Source: Bacteroides sp. (GTDB lineage: Bacteria > Bacteroidota > Bacteroidia > Bacteroidales > Muribaculaceae). From it: a stretch of 64,000 bases of DNA. Made by a program: the position numbers and the translations under genes. This document shows positions 35,717 through 46,408 of this stretch, one piece after another. The stretch lies in the NCBI GenBank assembly GCA_014802425.1, contig JAAVCH010000013.1, positions 33,814 through 97,813 on the forward strand, in the 5' to 3' direction. Each line of letters opens with the position of its first letter. Within the stretch, counting starts at the first letter, position 1. The notes beneath the pieces were generated by a model. The model did not search any database and was not told where the DNA came from. It worked only from the letters and a program-made list of their open reading frames with translations.

Positions 35717-37243
35717 TTACTCCCACTCGATTGTTGCCGGCGGCTTGGAGGAGATGTCGTAGACTACTCTGTTGATGCCGCGGACTTTGTTGATGATCTC
35801 GTTGCTGACTTTGGCCAGGAATTCGTAGGGAAGGTGTACCCAGTCGGCGGTCATGCCGTCGGTCGACACTACGGCACGCAGGGCGCAGCAGCGCTCGTAC
35901 GTGCGTTCGTCGCCCATCACTCCCACACTCTGCACGGGGAGCAGCATGACTCCGGCCTGCCATACCTGGTCATAGAGTCCGGCCTCGCGGAGATTGTCGA
36001 TGAATATCTTGTCGGCCTGCTGGAGGATATGCACTTTTTCCGCAGTGACTTCGCCAAGGATTCGGATGCCAAGGCCGGGTCCCGGGAAAGGATGGCGGCC
36101 AAGAAGCGCCTGGTCGATGCCGAGGGCACGGCCCACACGGCGCACTTCGTCCTTGAACAGCAGACGAAGCGGCTCGACGATGCTCAGGTGCATCTTCTCC
36201 GGAAGTCCACCCACGTTGTGATGGCTCTTGATGGTGGCGGAGGGACCCTTTACCGATACACTTTCGATTACGTCAGGGTAAATCGTGCCTTGAGCGAGCC
36301 ATTTGGCACCCTCGAACTTCCGGGCCTCTTCGTTGAAGACCTCGATGAAGTCGCGGCCGATCACCTTGCGTTTCTGTTCGGGGTCGGTCACTCCCTTGAG
36401 GTCGGCGTAGAAACGCTCGGATGCATCGACTCCGACTACGTTGAGCCCCATTCCCTTATACTGTGCCAGCACGTCCTCAAACTCATTGGCGCGGAGCAGC
36501 CCGTTGTTGACGAAGATGCACTGCAGGTTATGGCCGATGGCCTTGTTGAGAAGCACGGCCGCCACGGTTGAGTCGACACCGCCGGAGAGGCCGAGTATCA
36601 CCTTGTCGTCGCCGAGTTTTTCCTTAAGTTCGGCCACGGTCGAGTCTATGAACGAAGCCGGGCTCCAGCTGCCCGAACATCCGCAGATGTCCATGACGAA
36701 GTTGGAGAGCAGGCGCGGTCCGTCGGTGCTGTGGAACACTTCGGGATGGAACTGTATGCCCCATGTCATCTCTCCGGCGATGTGGTATGCCGCTACACGC
36801 ACATTGTCGGTCGAGCCGATGATCTCGTATTCAGCAGGGATACCGGTGATGGTGTCGCCGTGCGACATCCATACCTGTGTCGGCGAGGGAAGGCCGTGCA
36901 TCAGCGGGTCTTCAGGAGCCACTACGGTGAGCATGGCGCGGCCGTACTCACGGCTCGGAGCCCCCTCTACCTCACCGCCGCCGAGCAACGCGAGGAGCTG
37001 GGCGCCGTAGCATACGCCGAGCAACGGCAGTTTGCCGCGGATCTGCGAGAGGTCGGGACGCGGAGAGTCGGCGTCGCGCACACTCGACGGGCTGCCAGAA
37101 AGGATCACTCCCTTGACGTCGGCATCGATGGCGGGCACCTTGTTGTAAGGATGGATCTCGCAGTAGACGTTGAGCTCGCGCACACGGCGTGCGATGAGCT
37201 GCGTGTACTGGCTGCCGAAATCCAGAATCAGTATCTTTTCCAC
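35717..37243 (-). CDS. guaA: GMP synthase (glutamine-hydrolysing)
   Basis: Turns XMP into GMP using ATP and glutamine nitrogen. The 508-residue protein is a standard two-part enzyme: a class I glutamine amidotransferase with the nucleophile Cys in LLGVCYGAQ and the triad His in IQFHPEV, then the ATP-pyrophosphatase loop LSGGVDST near 218 and the C-terminal dimer domain ([16 protein letters not shown], ending [14 protein letters not shown]). It is the last gene of the minus-strand pur-gua operon, 70 bases after guaB, with a hairpin downstream. Confidence 0.97.
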   Translation of the reverse strand: MEKILILDFGSQYTQLIARRVRELNVYCEIHPYNKVPAIDADVKGVILSGSPSSVRDADSPRPDLSQIRGKLPLLGVCYGAQLLALLGGGEVEGAPSREYGRAMLTVVAPEDPLMHGLPSPTQVWMSHGDTITGIPAEYEIIGSTDNVRVAAYHIAGEMTWGIQFHPEVFHSTDGPRLLSNFVMDICGCSGSWSPASFIDSTVAELKEKLGDDKVILGLSGGVDSTVAAVLLNKAIGHNLQCIFVNNGLLRANEFEDVLAQYKGMGLNVVGVDASERFYADLKGVTDPEQKRKVIGRDFIEVFNEEARKFEGAKWLAQGTIYPDVIESVSVKGPSATIKSHHNVGGLPEKMHLSIVEPLRLLFKDEVRRVGRALGIDQALLGRHPFPGPGLGIRILGEVTAEKVHILQQADKIFIDNLREAGLYDQVWQAGVMLLPVQSVGVMGDERTYERCCALRAVVSTDGMTADWVHLPYEFLAKVSNEIINKVRGINRVVYDISSKPPATIEWE

Positions 37244-37313
37244 TTTATAGGGTATGAAATATTAGAATTAAAAAAAGTATCAGACAGAGCGGATGCCCTG
37301 GCTGCCGCCCGGT

Positions 37314-38780
37314 TCAGCGCGAGTAGTTGGGAGCCTCCTTCGTGATGGTCACGTCGTGGGGATGGTTCTCGATTACGCCGGCCGATGTGATGCGGGTGAA
37401 CTTGGCGTTGTGCAGGTGGTCGATGTCGGGAGCGCCGCAGTATCCCATGCCCGAGCGCAGGCCGCCGATGAGCTGGTAGACTGTCTCGCTCAGAGTCCCC
37501 TTGTAAGGCACACGGGCCACGATGCCTTCCGGCACGAACTTGCTGGAGTCGGTCTTCTCGCTCTGGAAGTAGCGGTCCTTCGATCCGGCCTGCATGGCCT
37601 CGATCGAGCCCATCCCACGGTAGGACTTGAACTTACGGCCGTTGTAGATGATCGTCTCGCCCGGAGATTCCTCCACGCCGGCGAGCATGGATCCCATCAT
37701 CACGGAGTCGCCGCCAGCCGCGAGGGCCTTGACGATGTCGCCCGAGTAGCGGAGGCCTCCGTCGGCAATGACTGGGATGCTGTACTGGTGCGCCACTTTA
37801 GCCACGTTGAATACGGCGGTAAGCTGCGGCATGCCCACTCCGGCCACGATACGGGTAGTGCAGATCGAACCGGGGCCGATACCCACCTTGATGCCGTCGG
37901 CGCCGGCCTTGATGAGGTATTCGGCTGCCTCGGCTGTGGCGATATTGCCCACCAGCACGTCGAGGTCCGGATATTTCTCCTTTACTTTCTTAAGCGTGTT
38001 GACCACGTTGGCCGAATGGCCGTGGGCGGTGTCGATGACCACTGCGTCGACTCCGGCCTCCACAAGAGCGTCGACACGGTTGATGGTGTCGGATGTCACA
38101 CCCACACCGGCCGCCACGCGCAGACGTCCCTTGTCGTCCTTGCAGGCGTTGGGATAGTCCTGGATCTTGGTTATGTCGCGGTAAGTGATGAGGCCTACCA
38201 GACGGTTGTCGGCGTCCACCACCGGAAGCTTCTCGATCTTGTGGCGGAGCAGGATTTCGGATGCCTCGGCCAGGCTCGGGTTGGTGGTGGTCACGAGGTT
38301 GTCCTTGGTCATGACATCGGCGATGCGGATGTCCATGTCGGTCTGGAAGCGGAGGTCACGGTTGGTGACGATGCCCGTGAGTTTACCTTCAGAGTCCACT
38401 ACAGGTATGCCGCCGATGTGGTTTTCGTGCATGAGGCGCAGCGCGTCCCCCACGGATTCCTCTTCAGTGATGGTGACGGGATCGTAGATCATCCCGGACT
38501 CGGCACGCTTCACCTTGCGCACCTGCGCGGCCTGCTCGGCGATCGACATGTTTTTATGGATCACACCTATACCTCCCTCGCGGGCCATGGCTATGGCCAG
38601 GTCGGACTCGGTCACAGTGTCCATGGCGGCCGACACCATCGGGATGTTGAGGTTGATGTTGCGGGAGAAGCGGCTGCCGAGTTTCACCTGGTGGGGCACC
38701 ACCTCCGAATATGCCGGAATCAGAAGCACGTCGTCAAACGTCAGGCCTTCTTCCGTAACTCTTTCATCTATGAATGACAT
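37314..38780 (-). CDS. guaB: inosine-5'-monophosphate dehydrogenase
   Basis: Oxidises IMP to XMP with NAD, the first step toward GMP. I start at 38780 ([27 protein letters not shown]), the usual IMPDH opening; the frame extends to 38864 without support. The 488-residue enzyme has two CBS domains (about residues 95-205, which bind nucleotides), the IMP/catalytic loop [17 protein letters not shown] with the nucleophile Cys near 306, and the flap [11 protein letters not shown] near 415. It lies between purA and guaA in the operon. Confidence 0.97.
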   Translation of the reverse strand: MSFIDERVTEEGLTFDDVLLIPAYSEVVPHQVKLGSRFSRNINLNIPMVSAAMDTVTESDLAIAMAREGGIGVIHKNMSIAEQAAQVRKVKRAESGMIYDPVTITEEESVGDALRLMHENHIGGIPVVDSEGKLTGIVTNRDLRFQTDMDIRIADVMTKDNLVTTTNPSLAEASEILLRHKIEKLPVVDADNRLVGLITYRDITKIQDYPNACKDDKGRLRVAAGVGVTSDTINRVDALVEAGVDAVVIDTAHGHSANVVNTLKKVKEKYPDLDVLVGNIATAEAAEYLIKAGADGIKVGIGPGSICTTRIVAGVGMPQLTAVFNVAKVAHQYSIPVIADGGLRYSGDIVKALAAGGDSVMMGSMLAGVEESPGETIIYNGRKFKSYRGMGSIEAMQAGSKDRYFQSEKTDSSKFVPEGIVARVPYKGTLSETVYQLIGGLRSGMGYCGAPDIDHLHNAKFTRITSAGVIENHPHDVTITKEAPNYSR

Positions 38781-38889
38781 ATGTGTTGCTCTTGTGAGAT
38801 AAATTTTGATGTGATATGGATTTTCAGGGGAGCGGGGCAAGCACGTAGAGAGGTACGTCCACACCCCGCCGCCCCTTATGAGGCAGGGC

Positions 38890-40185
38890 TCAGAAGCGTC
38901 TGAGGCTTTCGGAGAGAGTGATGGTCTGCGTGCGGTCGGGGCCTACGGATACGATGCCTACGGGAATCTCCGTCAGTTCCTCTATCTTGCGCACATAGGC
39001 CTTGGCGGCCTCGGGGAGTTCCTCGAAATCGCGCACGCCTGTGATGTCTTCCTTCCAGCCTTCCATCTCGATGAAGACGGGCTTGCACTTCTCCAGACGG
39101 GATATGGTGGAGGGAGGAGCGGTAAGCACCTCGCCGTCGCACTCGTAGGCCGTGCAGATCTTGATTTTATCAAGGCCGGACAGCACATCGAAGAGCATGA
39201 GGGCCCAGTTGTCGATGCCGGCGAGCATGCCTGTGTAGCGGGCCACTACGGCGTCGAACCAGCCCACACGGCGTGGGCGCCCCGTCACTGTGCCGTACTC
39301 ATGGCCGCGTTCGCGGATTTCATGGGCGATTTCGTCATGAAGCTCCGTGGGGAAAGGACCGCTGCCTACACGCGTGCAGTAGGCCTTGGCCACGCCGAGC
39401 ACATTGTCGACCCACTTCGGCGCTACTCCGGCTCCCACGCACACACCTGATGAGGAGGGGCTGGAGGAAGTGACGAACGGATACGTGCCGTGGTCGCAGC
39501 AGAGCATCATGCCCTGAGCCCCCTCGAAGAGGATCTTCTTTCCCGGCTCGCGGATAGCCTCGTTGATCAGCGCCGAGGTATCGCAGATGCGGGGCCCGAG
39601 GATGGCTGCAAGCTCCATGTAGCGGTCATATACTTCCTGGAAGCCATACTTCGGCAGGCCGAGCATTTCGAGCTCCATGTTCTTCACCTCAAGGGCGGCA
39701 CGTAGGCGCTCGGCGAAGTATTCGGGCTCAAGGAGGTCGCCCATACGCAGGCCGATGCGCGCGTATTTATCGCTGTATGTGGGGCCGATCCCTTTCTTGG
39801 TGGTGCCGATGAGGGCGCCCCCCTTCTGCGACTCGTATGCTCCGTCGAGCGCGGAATGCCAGGGCATCACCATGGCGGCGCGGTCGGAGATATAGAGCTG
39901 ATAGTCGGTGATGCCGCGGTCGTGGAGCTTCTGAAGCTCGGCCACCACGGATTCGGGGTTGACCACCATACCGTTGCCCATGACGTTGACGGTCCTGGGA
40001 TTGAACACGCCGCTGGGGATGCTCTGAAGGGAGTACTTGTTGCCGTCGAATGCCACCGTGTGGCCGGCGTTGTTGCCCCCCTGATAGCGCACCACCATAT
40101 CGGCCCGGCATGCGAAATAGTCGGTGATTTTTCCTTTGCCTTCGTCTCCCCACTGGGAGCCGATGACTACGAGACGTTCTGACAT
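38890..40185 (-). CDS. purA: adenylosuccinate synthetase
   Basis: Joins IMP and aspartate with GTP to give adenylosuccinate. The 431-residue protein has the N-terminal signature [14 protein letters not shown] with the catalytic Asp, [10 protein letters not shown] with the catalytic His, [12 protein letters not shown] near 132, and [12 protein letters not shown] near 300. The 28-base gap to purB and 109 bases to guaB place it in the pur operon at the IMP branch point, beside guaB, which draws on the same substrate. Confidence 0.97.
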   Translation of the reverse strand: MSERLVVIGSQWGDEGKGKITDYFACRADMVVRYQGGNNAGHTVAFDGNKYSLQSIPSGVFNPRTVNVMGNGMVVNPESVVAELQKLHDRGITDYQLYISDRAAMVMPWHSALDGAYESQKGGALIGTTKKGIGPTYSDKYARIGLRMGDLLEPEYFAERLRAALEVKNMELEMLGLPKYGFQEVYDRYMELAAILGPRICDTSALINEAIREPGKKILFEGAQGMMLCCDHGTYPFVTSSSPSSSGVCVGAGVAPKWVDNVLGVAKAYCTRVGSGPFPTELHDEIAHEIRERGHEYGTVTGRPRRVGWFDAVVARYTGMLAGIDNWALMLFDVLSGLDKIKICTAYECDGEVLTAPPSTISRLEKCKPVFIEMEGWKEDITGVRDFEELPEAAKAYVRKIEELTEIPVGIVSVGPDRTQTITLSESLRRF

Positions 40186-40214
40186 TGTCTTTATCTTGTG
40201 TTAGGAGGATTGTT

Positions 40215-41507
40215 TTAGATGTTGTTGCGGTCGTAGATGTAGTCCACGTTCTTCATGTAATAGTCGAGGGTGAAGCAGTTGGCCAGCTCTTCGGGGGTGA
40301 GCATCTCGCGGATTACCTCGTTCTCGGCCAGGAGGTCCTGATAGGCGGCACCGGTGGCCATGGCCTGCATGGCTATGGGCTGGACGGTGTCGTAGGCCTT
40401 CTCACGCACGAATCCCTTGTCGATGAGGGCGTTCATGACGCGCTGGGCGAAGATTACGCCGTTGGTCATGTAGATGTTCTGCTTCATGCGGTCCTCGAAC
40501 ACCACGAGGTTCTCCAGGATACCCATCATGCGGTTGAGCATATAGTCGAGCAGGATAGTGGCGTCGGGCATCACGATGCGCTCGGTGGCGGAGTGGGATA
40601 TGTCGCGCTCGTGCCAGAGGGCCACGTTCTCGTAGCATGTCACCATATAGCCGCGGAGCACCCGGGCGCAGCCGCAGATGTTCTCGCTGCTGATGGGATT
40701 GCGCTTGTGGGGCATGGCGCTGGAGCCTTTCTGTCCCTTGCCGAACGATTCCTCCACTTCATGCACCTCCGTGCGCTGGAGATTGCGCACCTCCATGGCC
40801 ATCTGTTCGAGAGTGGCGCCGATAAGCGCGATAGTGGCCATATAGTAGGCATGGCGGTCACGCTGTATCACCTGGGTGGAGATATTTGAGGAGGCTATGC
40901 CGAGATGCTCGCATACATAGTCCTGAACGAAGGGGGGGATATTGGCGAAGTTGCCTACTGCGCCGGAAATCTTACCTACCTCCACGCCGCGGGCGGCCTC
41001 GCGGAAACGCTTGATGTTGCGCTGCATCTCCTCATGCCACAGCACCCATTTGAGGCCGAAGCTGGTGATGTCGGCGTGGATGCCGTGGGTGCGTCCGATG
41101 CAGGGCGTGTATTTGAAACGCCTGGCCTGACGGCGCAGCATGTCGGCGAATTTCTCAAGGTCGGCCTCTATTATGGCGTCGGCCTGCTTGAAGAGGTAGC
41201 CGTTGGCGGTGTCCACCACGTCGGTCGAAGTGAGGCCGTAGTGCACCCACTTGCGTTCGTCGCCGAGGGATTCGCTGACGGCGCGTGTGAATGCCACGAT
41301 GTCGTGGCGCGTCTGGAGTTCGATTTCCTTGATGCGGTCGATGCTGAATGTGGCGTTGGCGTTGAGCTTCTCCACATCCTCGGCCGGCACCACTCCTAAT
41401 TCCCTCCAGGCCTCGGCGGCAAGGAGCTCCACTTTGAGGTATGCGCGGAATTTGTTTTCTTCAGTCCAGACGTCGCGCATCACGTCTCTTCCATATCTTT
41501 CTATCAT
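40215..41507 (-). CDS. purB: adenylosuccinate lyase
   Basis: Acts twice in purine synthesis: it splits fumarate from SAICAR and from adenylosuccinate. The 430-residue protein of the fumarase/aspartase fold has RTHGIHADITSFG (general acid/base His region, near 142), TSTDVVDTA near 92, and the signature loop GSSAMPHKRNPISSEN near 261 with the catalytic Ser. It is 22 bases after folD and 29 before purA. Confidence 0.97.
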   Translation of the reverse strand: MIERYGRDVMRDVWTEENKFRAYLKVELLAAEAWRELGVVPAEDVEKLNANATFSIDRIKEIELQTRHDIVAFTRAVSESLGDERKWVHYGLTSTDVVDTANGYLFKQADAIIEADLEKFADMLRRQARRFKYTPCIGRTHGIHADITSFGLKWVLWHEEMQRNIKRFREAARGVEVGKISGAVGNFANIPPFVQDYVCEHLGIASSNISTQVIQRDRHAYYMATIALIGATLEQMAMEVRNLQRTEVHEVEESFGKGQKGSSAMPHKRNPISSENICGCARVLRGYMVTCYENVALWHERDISHSATERIVMPDATILLDYMLNRMMGILENLVVFEDRMKQNIYMTNGVIFAQRVMNALIDKGFVREKAYDTVQPIAMQAMATGAAYQDLLAENEVIREMLTPEELANCFTLDYYMKNVDYIYDRNNI

Positions 41508-41529
41508 GACGTTGTTGAGTTTTATGTTT

Positions 41530-42384
41530 TCAGTCCCACTGCATCTTGCGTGTGTAGCAGTCGAGGGTGTTCTCCATCAGGCAGGCTATTGTCATCGGAC
41601 CCACGCCTCCGGGCACCGGAGTTATGACCGAGGCCTTCGGTTCGACTTCGGCGAAGTCGACGTCGCCGGAAAGCTTTCCGGTCTCCGGATCGTGGGAGAT
41701 TCCCACGTCGATCACGGCGGCGCCCTCCTTCACCATATCGCCCTTGATGAGCTTCGGCACCCCGATGGCCACCACCAGAATATCGGCCTGGCGCGTAATG
41801 GCCCCGAGGTCAGCCGTATGGCTGTGGGCGATGGTGACGGTGGCGTTGCGGTCGAGAAGCATCTTGGCCACAGGAAAGCCCACGATGTTGCTGCGCCCTA
41901 TCACCACGGCATGCCTGCCCGCGATCTCCACTCCGGCCTTGTCGAGGAGCTTGATGATTCCTTTCGGCGTGCAGGCGCGCACTCCGGGCAACTTATGCCA
42001 CAATGCGTCCACATTGCGTGAGTGGAAACCATCGACGTCCTTGTTGGGGTCGATGGCCTCTATCACCCTGTGCTTGCGGATATGCTTCGGCAGCGGCAGC
42101 TGCACGAGTATGCCGTCGACGCTGTCGTCGTTGTTGAGCTCATGTATCCTGTCGATGAGCTCATGCTCGGTGATGGTGTCGGGCAGAAGCAGCTCAGTGT
42201 GGGAGAATCCCACTTCCTGGGCGGCCTTTCCCTTGCCGCGCACGTAGGTGTGGCTGTTGGGGTCGTCGCCCACGAGTATGACGCAGAGATTGGGTTCACG
42301 GCCGTACTCTATACGGTAGCTCGCCACTTTCCTCGCAATGTTCTCGCGCACCTCACGCGCCAGATCTTTTCCACTTATAATCAT
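41530..42384 (-). CDS. folD: methylenetetrahydrofolate dehydrogenase / cyclohydrolase
   Basis: Makes 10-formyltetrahydrofolate, the one-carbon donor used by PurH (and PurN) in this same operon, which explains its place. The 284-residue protein has the VGDDPNSHTYVRGKGKAAQEVG segment with the catalytic Tyr and Lys, QLPLPKHI near 97, the NADP loop VIGRSNIVGFPVAKML near 163 and the closing PVPGGVGPMTIACLMENT near 258. It lies between purD and purB. Confidence 0.97.
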   Translation of the reverse strand: MIISGKDLAREVRENIARKVASYRIEYGREPNLCVILVGDDPNSHTYVRGKGKAAQEVGFSHTELLLPDTITEHELIDRIHELNNDDSVDGILVQLPLPKHIRKHRVIEAIDPNKDVDGFHSRNVDALWHKLPGVRACTPKGIIKLLDKAGVEIAGRHAVVIGRSNIVGFPVAKMLLDRNATVTIAHSHTADLGAITRQADILVVAIGVPKLIKGDMVKEGAAVIDVGISHDPETGKLSGDVDFAEVEPKASVITPVPGGVGPMTIACLMENTLDCYTRKMQWD

Positions 42385-42479
42385 CTTTTACCTTTACCTT
42401 TCGATATTTTACCTGCAGGCATCCCGGTTTCCCCTGACGCCCGCTTCCCCATACCTGTCAATTCCCCTCCGGACGGCTG

Positions 42480-43739
42480 TCAAAGCGCCGCCTTGCCGAT
42501 GTCGGTGCGGTGGAAAAGACCATCGGCCTTGATGCGCCCGATGTCGGCGAGCACCCCGGCATTGGCCTCGGCGAGGGTCTCCCCCGCTCCCACCACCATC
42601 AGCACGCGTCCGCCGGCACTCTGAAGCGAGCCGTCGGCGCCGAGCGCGGTACCCATATGGTAGGCCTTGCCCGAAATGGAGTCGAGGCCTTCGATGCGCA
42701 CCCCCTTTACGTACTTGCCGGGGTATCCCTCGGCCGCCATCACCACCCCGAGATATGCCTTGGGGCTCCAGCGGAGCTCGCACTCGCCGCCGTCGACGGC
42801 AGCCTCGAAGAGTTCCACGATGTCGGATTCGAGACGCGGGAGCACCACTTCCGTCTCAGGGTCGCCGAAGCGGGCGTTGAACTCAATCACCTTCGGGCCC
42901 TCGGCCGTAAGAATCAGTCCGCCGTAAAGCACTCCGGTGAACGGCACGCCCTCGGCCACCATGGCCTTGGCGGCGGCCTTCAGCACTTTTTCAAGGGCCT
43001 CTTCGCGCACGTCATCGGTGATGAAAGGCACCGGGCTGTAGGCACCCATACCCCCTGTGTTGGGTCCCTTGTCGCCGTCATAGGCGCGTTTATGGTCCTG
43101 CGCTATGGCAAGGGGATACACCTTCTCGCCCGACACCACGGCCATGAACGAGAATTCCGGCCCGCTGAGGAATTCCTCCACGATGACCTTTCCCTTGCCG
43201 AATGTGGCGTCGAGAAGCATATCGCGGAGAGCGGCCTCGGCTTCCTCATAGGTCGTGGCCACAACCACTCCCTTGCCTGCCGCCAGACCGTCGTACTTGA
43301 TCACGGCCGGAAGCGGACGCCGGCTTACGTACTCCCATGCAGGCTCGAATTCGGTAAATGTCTCATAGGCTCCGGTCGGTATGCCGTACTTCATCATTAT
43401 CTGCTTGGCGAATTCCTTACTGCTCTCGATGCGGGCCGCGCTCTTCGTGGGGCCGAAGATGCGGAGTCCCTCTGCCCGGAACGCGTCGGCTATGCCGGCG
43501 GCCAGGGCCGCTTCTGGCCCTACGACGGTGAGGTCGACCCCCTCTTCCCTGGCGAGCTTAAGCAGGGCATCTATATCGGTGACGGGTATGTCGACGCATT
43601 CAGCCTGGGCGGCTATTCCGGCATTGCCCGGAGCGCAGATGATGCGGCCTGCCTGCGGCGAACGCGAGATGGCGTCGACGATGGCGTGCTCTCTGCCGCC
43701 GCTTCCTACCACGAGAATCGTTTTCTTCTGTTTCTCCAT
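42480..43739 (-). CDS. purD: phosphoribosylamine-glycine ligase (GAR synthetase)
   Basis: Second step of purine synthesis, joining glycine to phosphoribosylamine with ATP. The 419-residue ATP-grasp enzyme has VVGSGGREHAI at the N-terminus, KYDGLAAGKGVVVA near 148 (the ATP-grasp loop), GPNTGGMGAYSPVPF near 223 and YGGLILTAEGPKVIEFNARFGDPETEVVLPRL near 279. A strong hairpin fills the 82-base gap from purH. Confidence 0.97.
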   Translation of the reverse strand: MEKQKKTILVVGSGGREHAIVDAISRSPQAGRIICAPGNAGIAAQAECVDIPVTDIDALLKLAREEGVDLTVVGPEAALAAGIADAFRAEGLRIFGPTKSAARIESSKEFAKQIMMKYGIPTGAYETFTEFEPAWEYVSRRPLPAVIKYDGLAAGKGVVVATTYEEAEAALRDMLLDATFGKGKVIVEEFLSGPEFSFMAVVSGEKVYPLAIAQDHKRAYDGDKGPNTGGMGAYSPVPFITDDVREEALEKVLKAAAKAMVAEGVPFTGVLYGGLILTAEGPKVIEFNARFGDPETEVVLPRLESDIVELFEAAVDGGECELRWSPKAYLGVVMAAEGYPGKYVKGVRIEGLDSISGKAYHMGTALGADGSLQSAGGRVLMVVGAGETLAEANAGVLADIGRIKADGLFHRTDIGKAAL

Positions 43740-43768
43740 TATATAACGGACTTATATAAATCATCCGG

Positions 43769-43805
43769 TGTCACTGCCGCCGGACTGAAGCCGGCGGCGG
43801 TGACA
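43769..43805 (-). other. strong hairpin between purH and purD
   Basis: Arms TGTCACTGCCGCCGG (43769-43783) and CCGGCGGCGGTGACA (43791-43805) pair fully with one G:U across a 7-base loop. There is no T run after it on the transcript strand, so it is more likely an RNA-stability or processing hairpin within the operon than an intrinsic terminator. Confidence 0.7.
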
Positions 43806-43821
43806 GCCGTAGGACTCTGGA

Positions 43822-45351
43822 TTAATGTTTGAAATGACGCATGCCGGTGAAGAGCATAGTGATGCCCTTCTCGTCGGCCTTGCGGATGGCGTCTTCGTCG
43901 CGGATGCTGCCGCCGGGCTGCACGATGGCCGTGACGCCGAAGCGGGAAGCGAGTTCCACGGTGTCGTCAAAGGGAAGGAATCCGTCGGAAGCCAGCACGA
44001 GGCCGTGCTTGTGGCCTGCGTCGCGGGCCTGACGGAGGGCGATTTCAGCCGAGCCGACACGGTTCATCTGGCCGGCGCCCACGCCGAGTGTCATGCCGTC
44101 CTTCACGACGCAGATGGCGTTGCTCTTGACGTGCTTCACGATCTTCCAGCCGAAATCCATGTCGGCGAGTTCATCGGCTGTCGGGCGTCGCTCGGTGACA
44201 CACATGTCGTCGGTCACGGTCTTGATGTCGACATCGGCATCCTGCACGAGCAGGCCGCCGTTGACACCCACATACTGCTTCTGGGGCTCGCGGCTGTTGT
44301 CCATCTTCACTTCGAGCAGGCGCAGGTTCTTCTTGGAGGCGAGCACTTCGAGGGCGCCCTCCTCAAATGCGGGAGCCATCACGATCTCAAGGAATATGGG
44401 TTTCATCAGGGCGGCCACTTCAGCCGTCAGCGGACGGTTCATGGCCACGATGCCGCCGTAGATGCTGACCTTATCGGCCTCGTAGGCGCGGGTCCACGCC
44501 TCCTTGAGGTCATGGCCGGTGGCGGCGCCGCAGGGATTCATGTGCTTCAGGCCCACGCAGAACGGAGCCTCGAATTCCCGCACTATGCTGAGGGCGGCGT
44601 TGGCGTCCTGGATATTGTTGTAGGAAAGCTCCTTTCCGCCGAGCTGACTGGCGAACGCCACTGAGTACGGCACCTCCTTCGACGCACGGTAGAAGGCCGC
44701 CTTCTGATGGGGGTTCTCACCGTAGCGGAGAGTCTGCACGATGTCGAAATCAAGGAACAGCTTCTCGGGCAGTCCGGCCTGCTTGCGCATGTACTCGGCT
44801 ATGTGGGAGTCGTACTCGGCGGTGTGGGTATATGCCTGGGCCGAGAGGCGCAGGCGCGTGGCGGGCAGCGTGTTGCCGTTCTCGCGGATTTCCTCGAGCA
44901 CCGTGGCGTAATCGTCGGGATCGCACACCACCGTCACGTCGCGGAAGTTCTTGGCGGCTGAACGGAGCATCGAGGGGCCGCCTATGTCGATGTTCTCCAC
45001 GGCATCCTCCATCGTGACACCCTCCTTGGCGATTGTGGCCTCGAAGGGATAGAGGTTGACGCATACCATGTCGATAGGCTCGATGCCGTTTTCGTACATC
45101 TGGCGGAGATGGTCCTCAAGGTCGCGACGGCCAAGCAGCCCGCCGTGTACCTTGGGATGGAGTGTCTTGACGCGGCCGTCGCAGATTTCGGGGAAGCCTG
45201 TGATGTCGCTGATGTTGATGATCGGGAGTCCAGCCTCGCGGAGGGTCTTCATAGTGCCCCCGGTGGCGATTATCTCCCACCCCATTTCATGGAGGGCCGT
45301 GGCGAACTCGACTATGCCACGCTTATCTGATACGCTTATAAGTGCTTTCAT
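43822..45351 (-). CDS. purH: AICAR transformylase / IMP cyclohydrolase
   Basis: Last two steps to IMP. The 509-residue bifunctional enzyme has an MGS-like cyclohydrolase domain (residues ~1-135: SVSDKRGIVEFA, IIATGGTMKTLREAG, HPKVHGGLL, NLYPFEAT, ENIDIGGPSMLRSAAKN) and a transformylase domain (ENPHQKAAFY near 212, LSYNNIQDANAA, LKHMNPCGAA with the catalytic Lys-His pair, ending SIRDEDAIRKADEKGITMLFTGMRHFKH). It is 10 bases after purM and needs the formyl donor made by FolD. Confidence 0.97.
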   Translation of the reverse strand: MKALISVSDKRGIVEFATALHEMGWEIIATGGTMKTLREAGLPIINISDITGFPEICDGRVKTLHPKVHGGLLGRRDLEDHLRQMYENGIEPIDMVCVNLYPFEATIAKEGVTMEDAVENIDIGGPSMLRSAAKNFRDVTVVCDPDDYATVLEEIRENGNTLPATRLRLSAQAYTHTAEYDSHIAEYMRKQAGLPEKLFLDFDIVQTLRYGENPHQKAAFYRASKEVPYSVAFASQLGGKELSYNNIQDANAALSIVREFEAPFCVGLKHMNPCGAATGHDLKEAWTRAYEADKVSIYGGIVAMNRPLTAEVAALMKPIFLEIVMAPAFEEGALEVLASKKNLRLLEVKMDNSREPQKQYVGVNGGLLVQDADVDIKTVTDDMCVTERRPTADELADMDFGWKIVKHVKSNAICVVKDGMTLGVGAGQMNRVGSAEIALRQARDAGHKHGLVLASDGFLPFDDTVELASRFGVTAIVQPGGSIRDEDAIRKADEKGITMLFTGMRHFKH

Positions 45352-45361
45352 TTTCTACAGT

Positions 45362-46387
45362 TTATTTCATTGTCACTCCGGAGCCTTCCACGACACGGCC
45401 GATGACCGATGCCTTTTCTCCGGCCTCTGTGAGGATTCCGATGGTGCGCTCCACGTCTTCGGGGGCCACAGCGAGAACCATGCCTATGCCCATGTTGAAG
45501 ATGTTGAACATCTCGCGGTGCGGAATCCTGCCGTACTTCTCAAGCATGCGGAACACGGGGAGTATTTCCCAGCTTCCCTCTTCGACCTCCACGCCCTGGC
45601 CCTCCTTGAGGATACGGGGGATGTTCTCGTCGAATCCGCCTCCGGTGATGTGGGCCAGACCATGCACATCCACCTCGGAGAGGACCTTGAGGATGGGCTT
45701 GACATAAATCCTGGTCGGAGTCAGGAGCATCTCGCCCAGAGTCTGGGGAGCTGTCTCGGGGAGTGTGTCGGAATAGCTGAGGGAGTTGTCGCTCACGATC
45801 TTGCGCACGAGGCTGAATCCGTTGCTGTGGACTCCGCTGGAGGCGATGCCGACGAGCACGTCGCCGACGCTGACCTTCGAGCAGTCGATTAGCTTGGATT
45901 TCTCTACCGCGCCCACCGTGAATCCGGCTATGTCGTACTCGTCTTCGTCGTACATGCCGGGCATCTCGGCGGTCTCGCCGCCCACCAGGGCGCATCCTGC
46001 CTGACGGCACCCTTCGGCCACTCCGGCCACGATGGCCTCCACGACTTCGGGATGGTTCTTGCCGACGGCCACATAGTCAAGGAATACGAGCGGCTCGGCG
46101 CCCTGCGCGAGAACATCGTTGACGCACATAGCCACGGCGTCGATGCCGATGGTGTCGTGGATTCCGCTGGCGAAGGCTATCTTGAGCTTGGTGCCCACGC
46201 CGTCGGTGCCGCTCACCAGGACGGGGTGCTCGTAGCCTAAGGATCCAAGGTCGAACATGCCGCCGAAGCTGCCGATGTTACCCATCGAGCCGCGACGCTC
46301 CGTAGACTTGACATGCTTCTTGATACGGCTTACTACTTCGTATCCGGCTTCCAGGTTGACCCCGGACTCTTCATAAGATTTAGCCAT
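45362..46387 (-). CDS. purM: phosphoribosylformylglycinamidine cyclo-ligase (AIR synthetase)
   Basis: Closes the imidazole ring: FGAM to AIR with ATP. The 341-residue protein has [11 protein letters not shown] at the N-terminus, [13 protein letters not shown] near 60, [24 protein letters not shown] near 87 (the family signature), [11 protein letters not shown] near 136 and [14 protein letters not shown] near 228. It sits between purL, which makes its substrate, and purH. Confidence 0.97.
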   Translation of the reverse strand: MAKSYEESGVNLEAGYEVVSRIKKHVKSTERRGSMGNIGSFGGMFDLGSLGYEHPVLVSGTDGVGTKLKIAFASGIHDTIGIDAVAMCVNDVLAQGAEPLVFLDYVAVGKNHPEVVEAIVAGVAEGCRQAGCALVGGETAEMPGMYDEDEYDIAGFTVGAVEKSKLIDCSKVSVGDVLVGIASSGVHSNGFSLVRKIVSDNSLSYSDTLPETAPQTLGEMLLTPTRIYVKPILKVLSEVDVHGLAHITGGGFDENIPRILKEGQGVEVEEGSWEILPVFRMLEKYGRIPHREMFNIFNMGIGMVLAVAPEDVERTIGILTEAGEKASVIGRVVEGSGVTMK

Positions 46388-46408
46388 TGCTGTATATTGG
46401 TCTTTTTT

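Noticed and set aside
42510-43832. 440-residue plus-strand ORF opposite purD
   Set aside because: Shadow frame; purD motifs on the minus strand account for the sequence.
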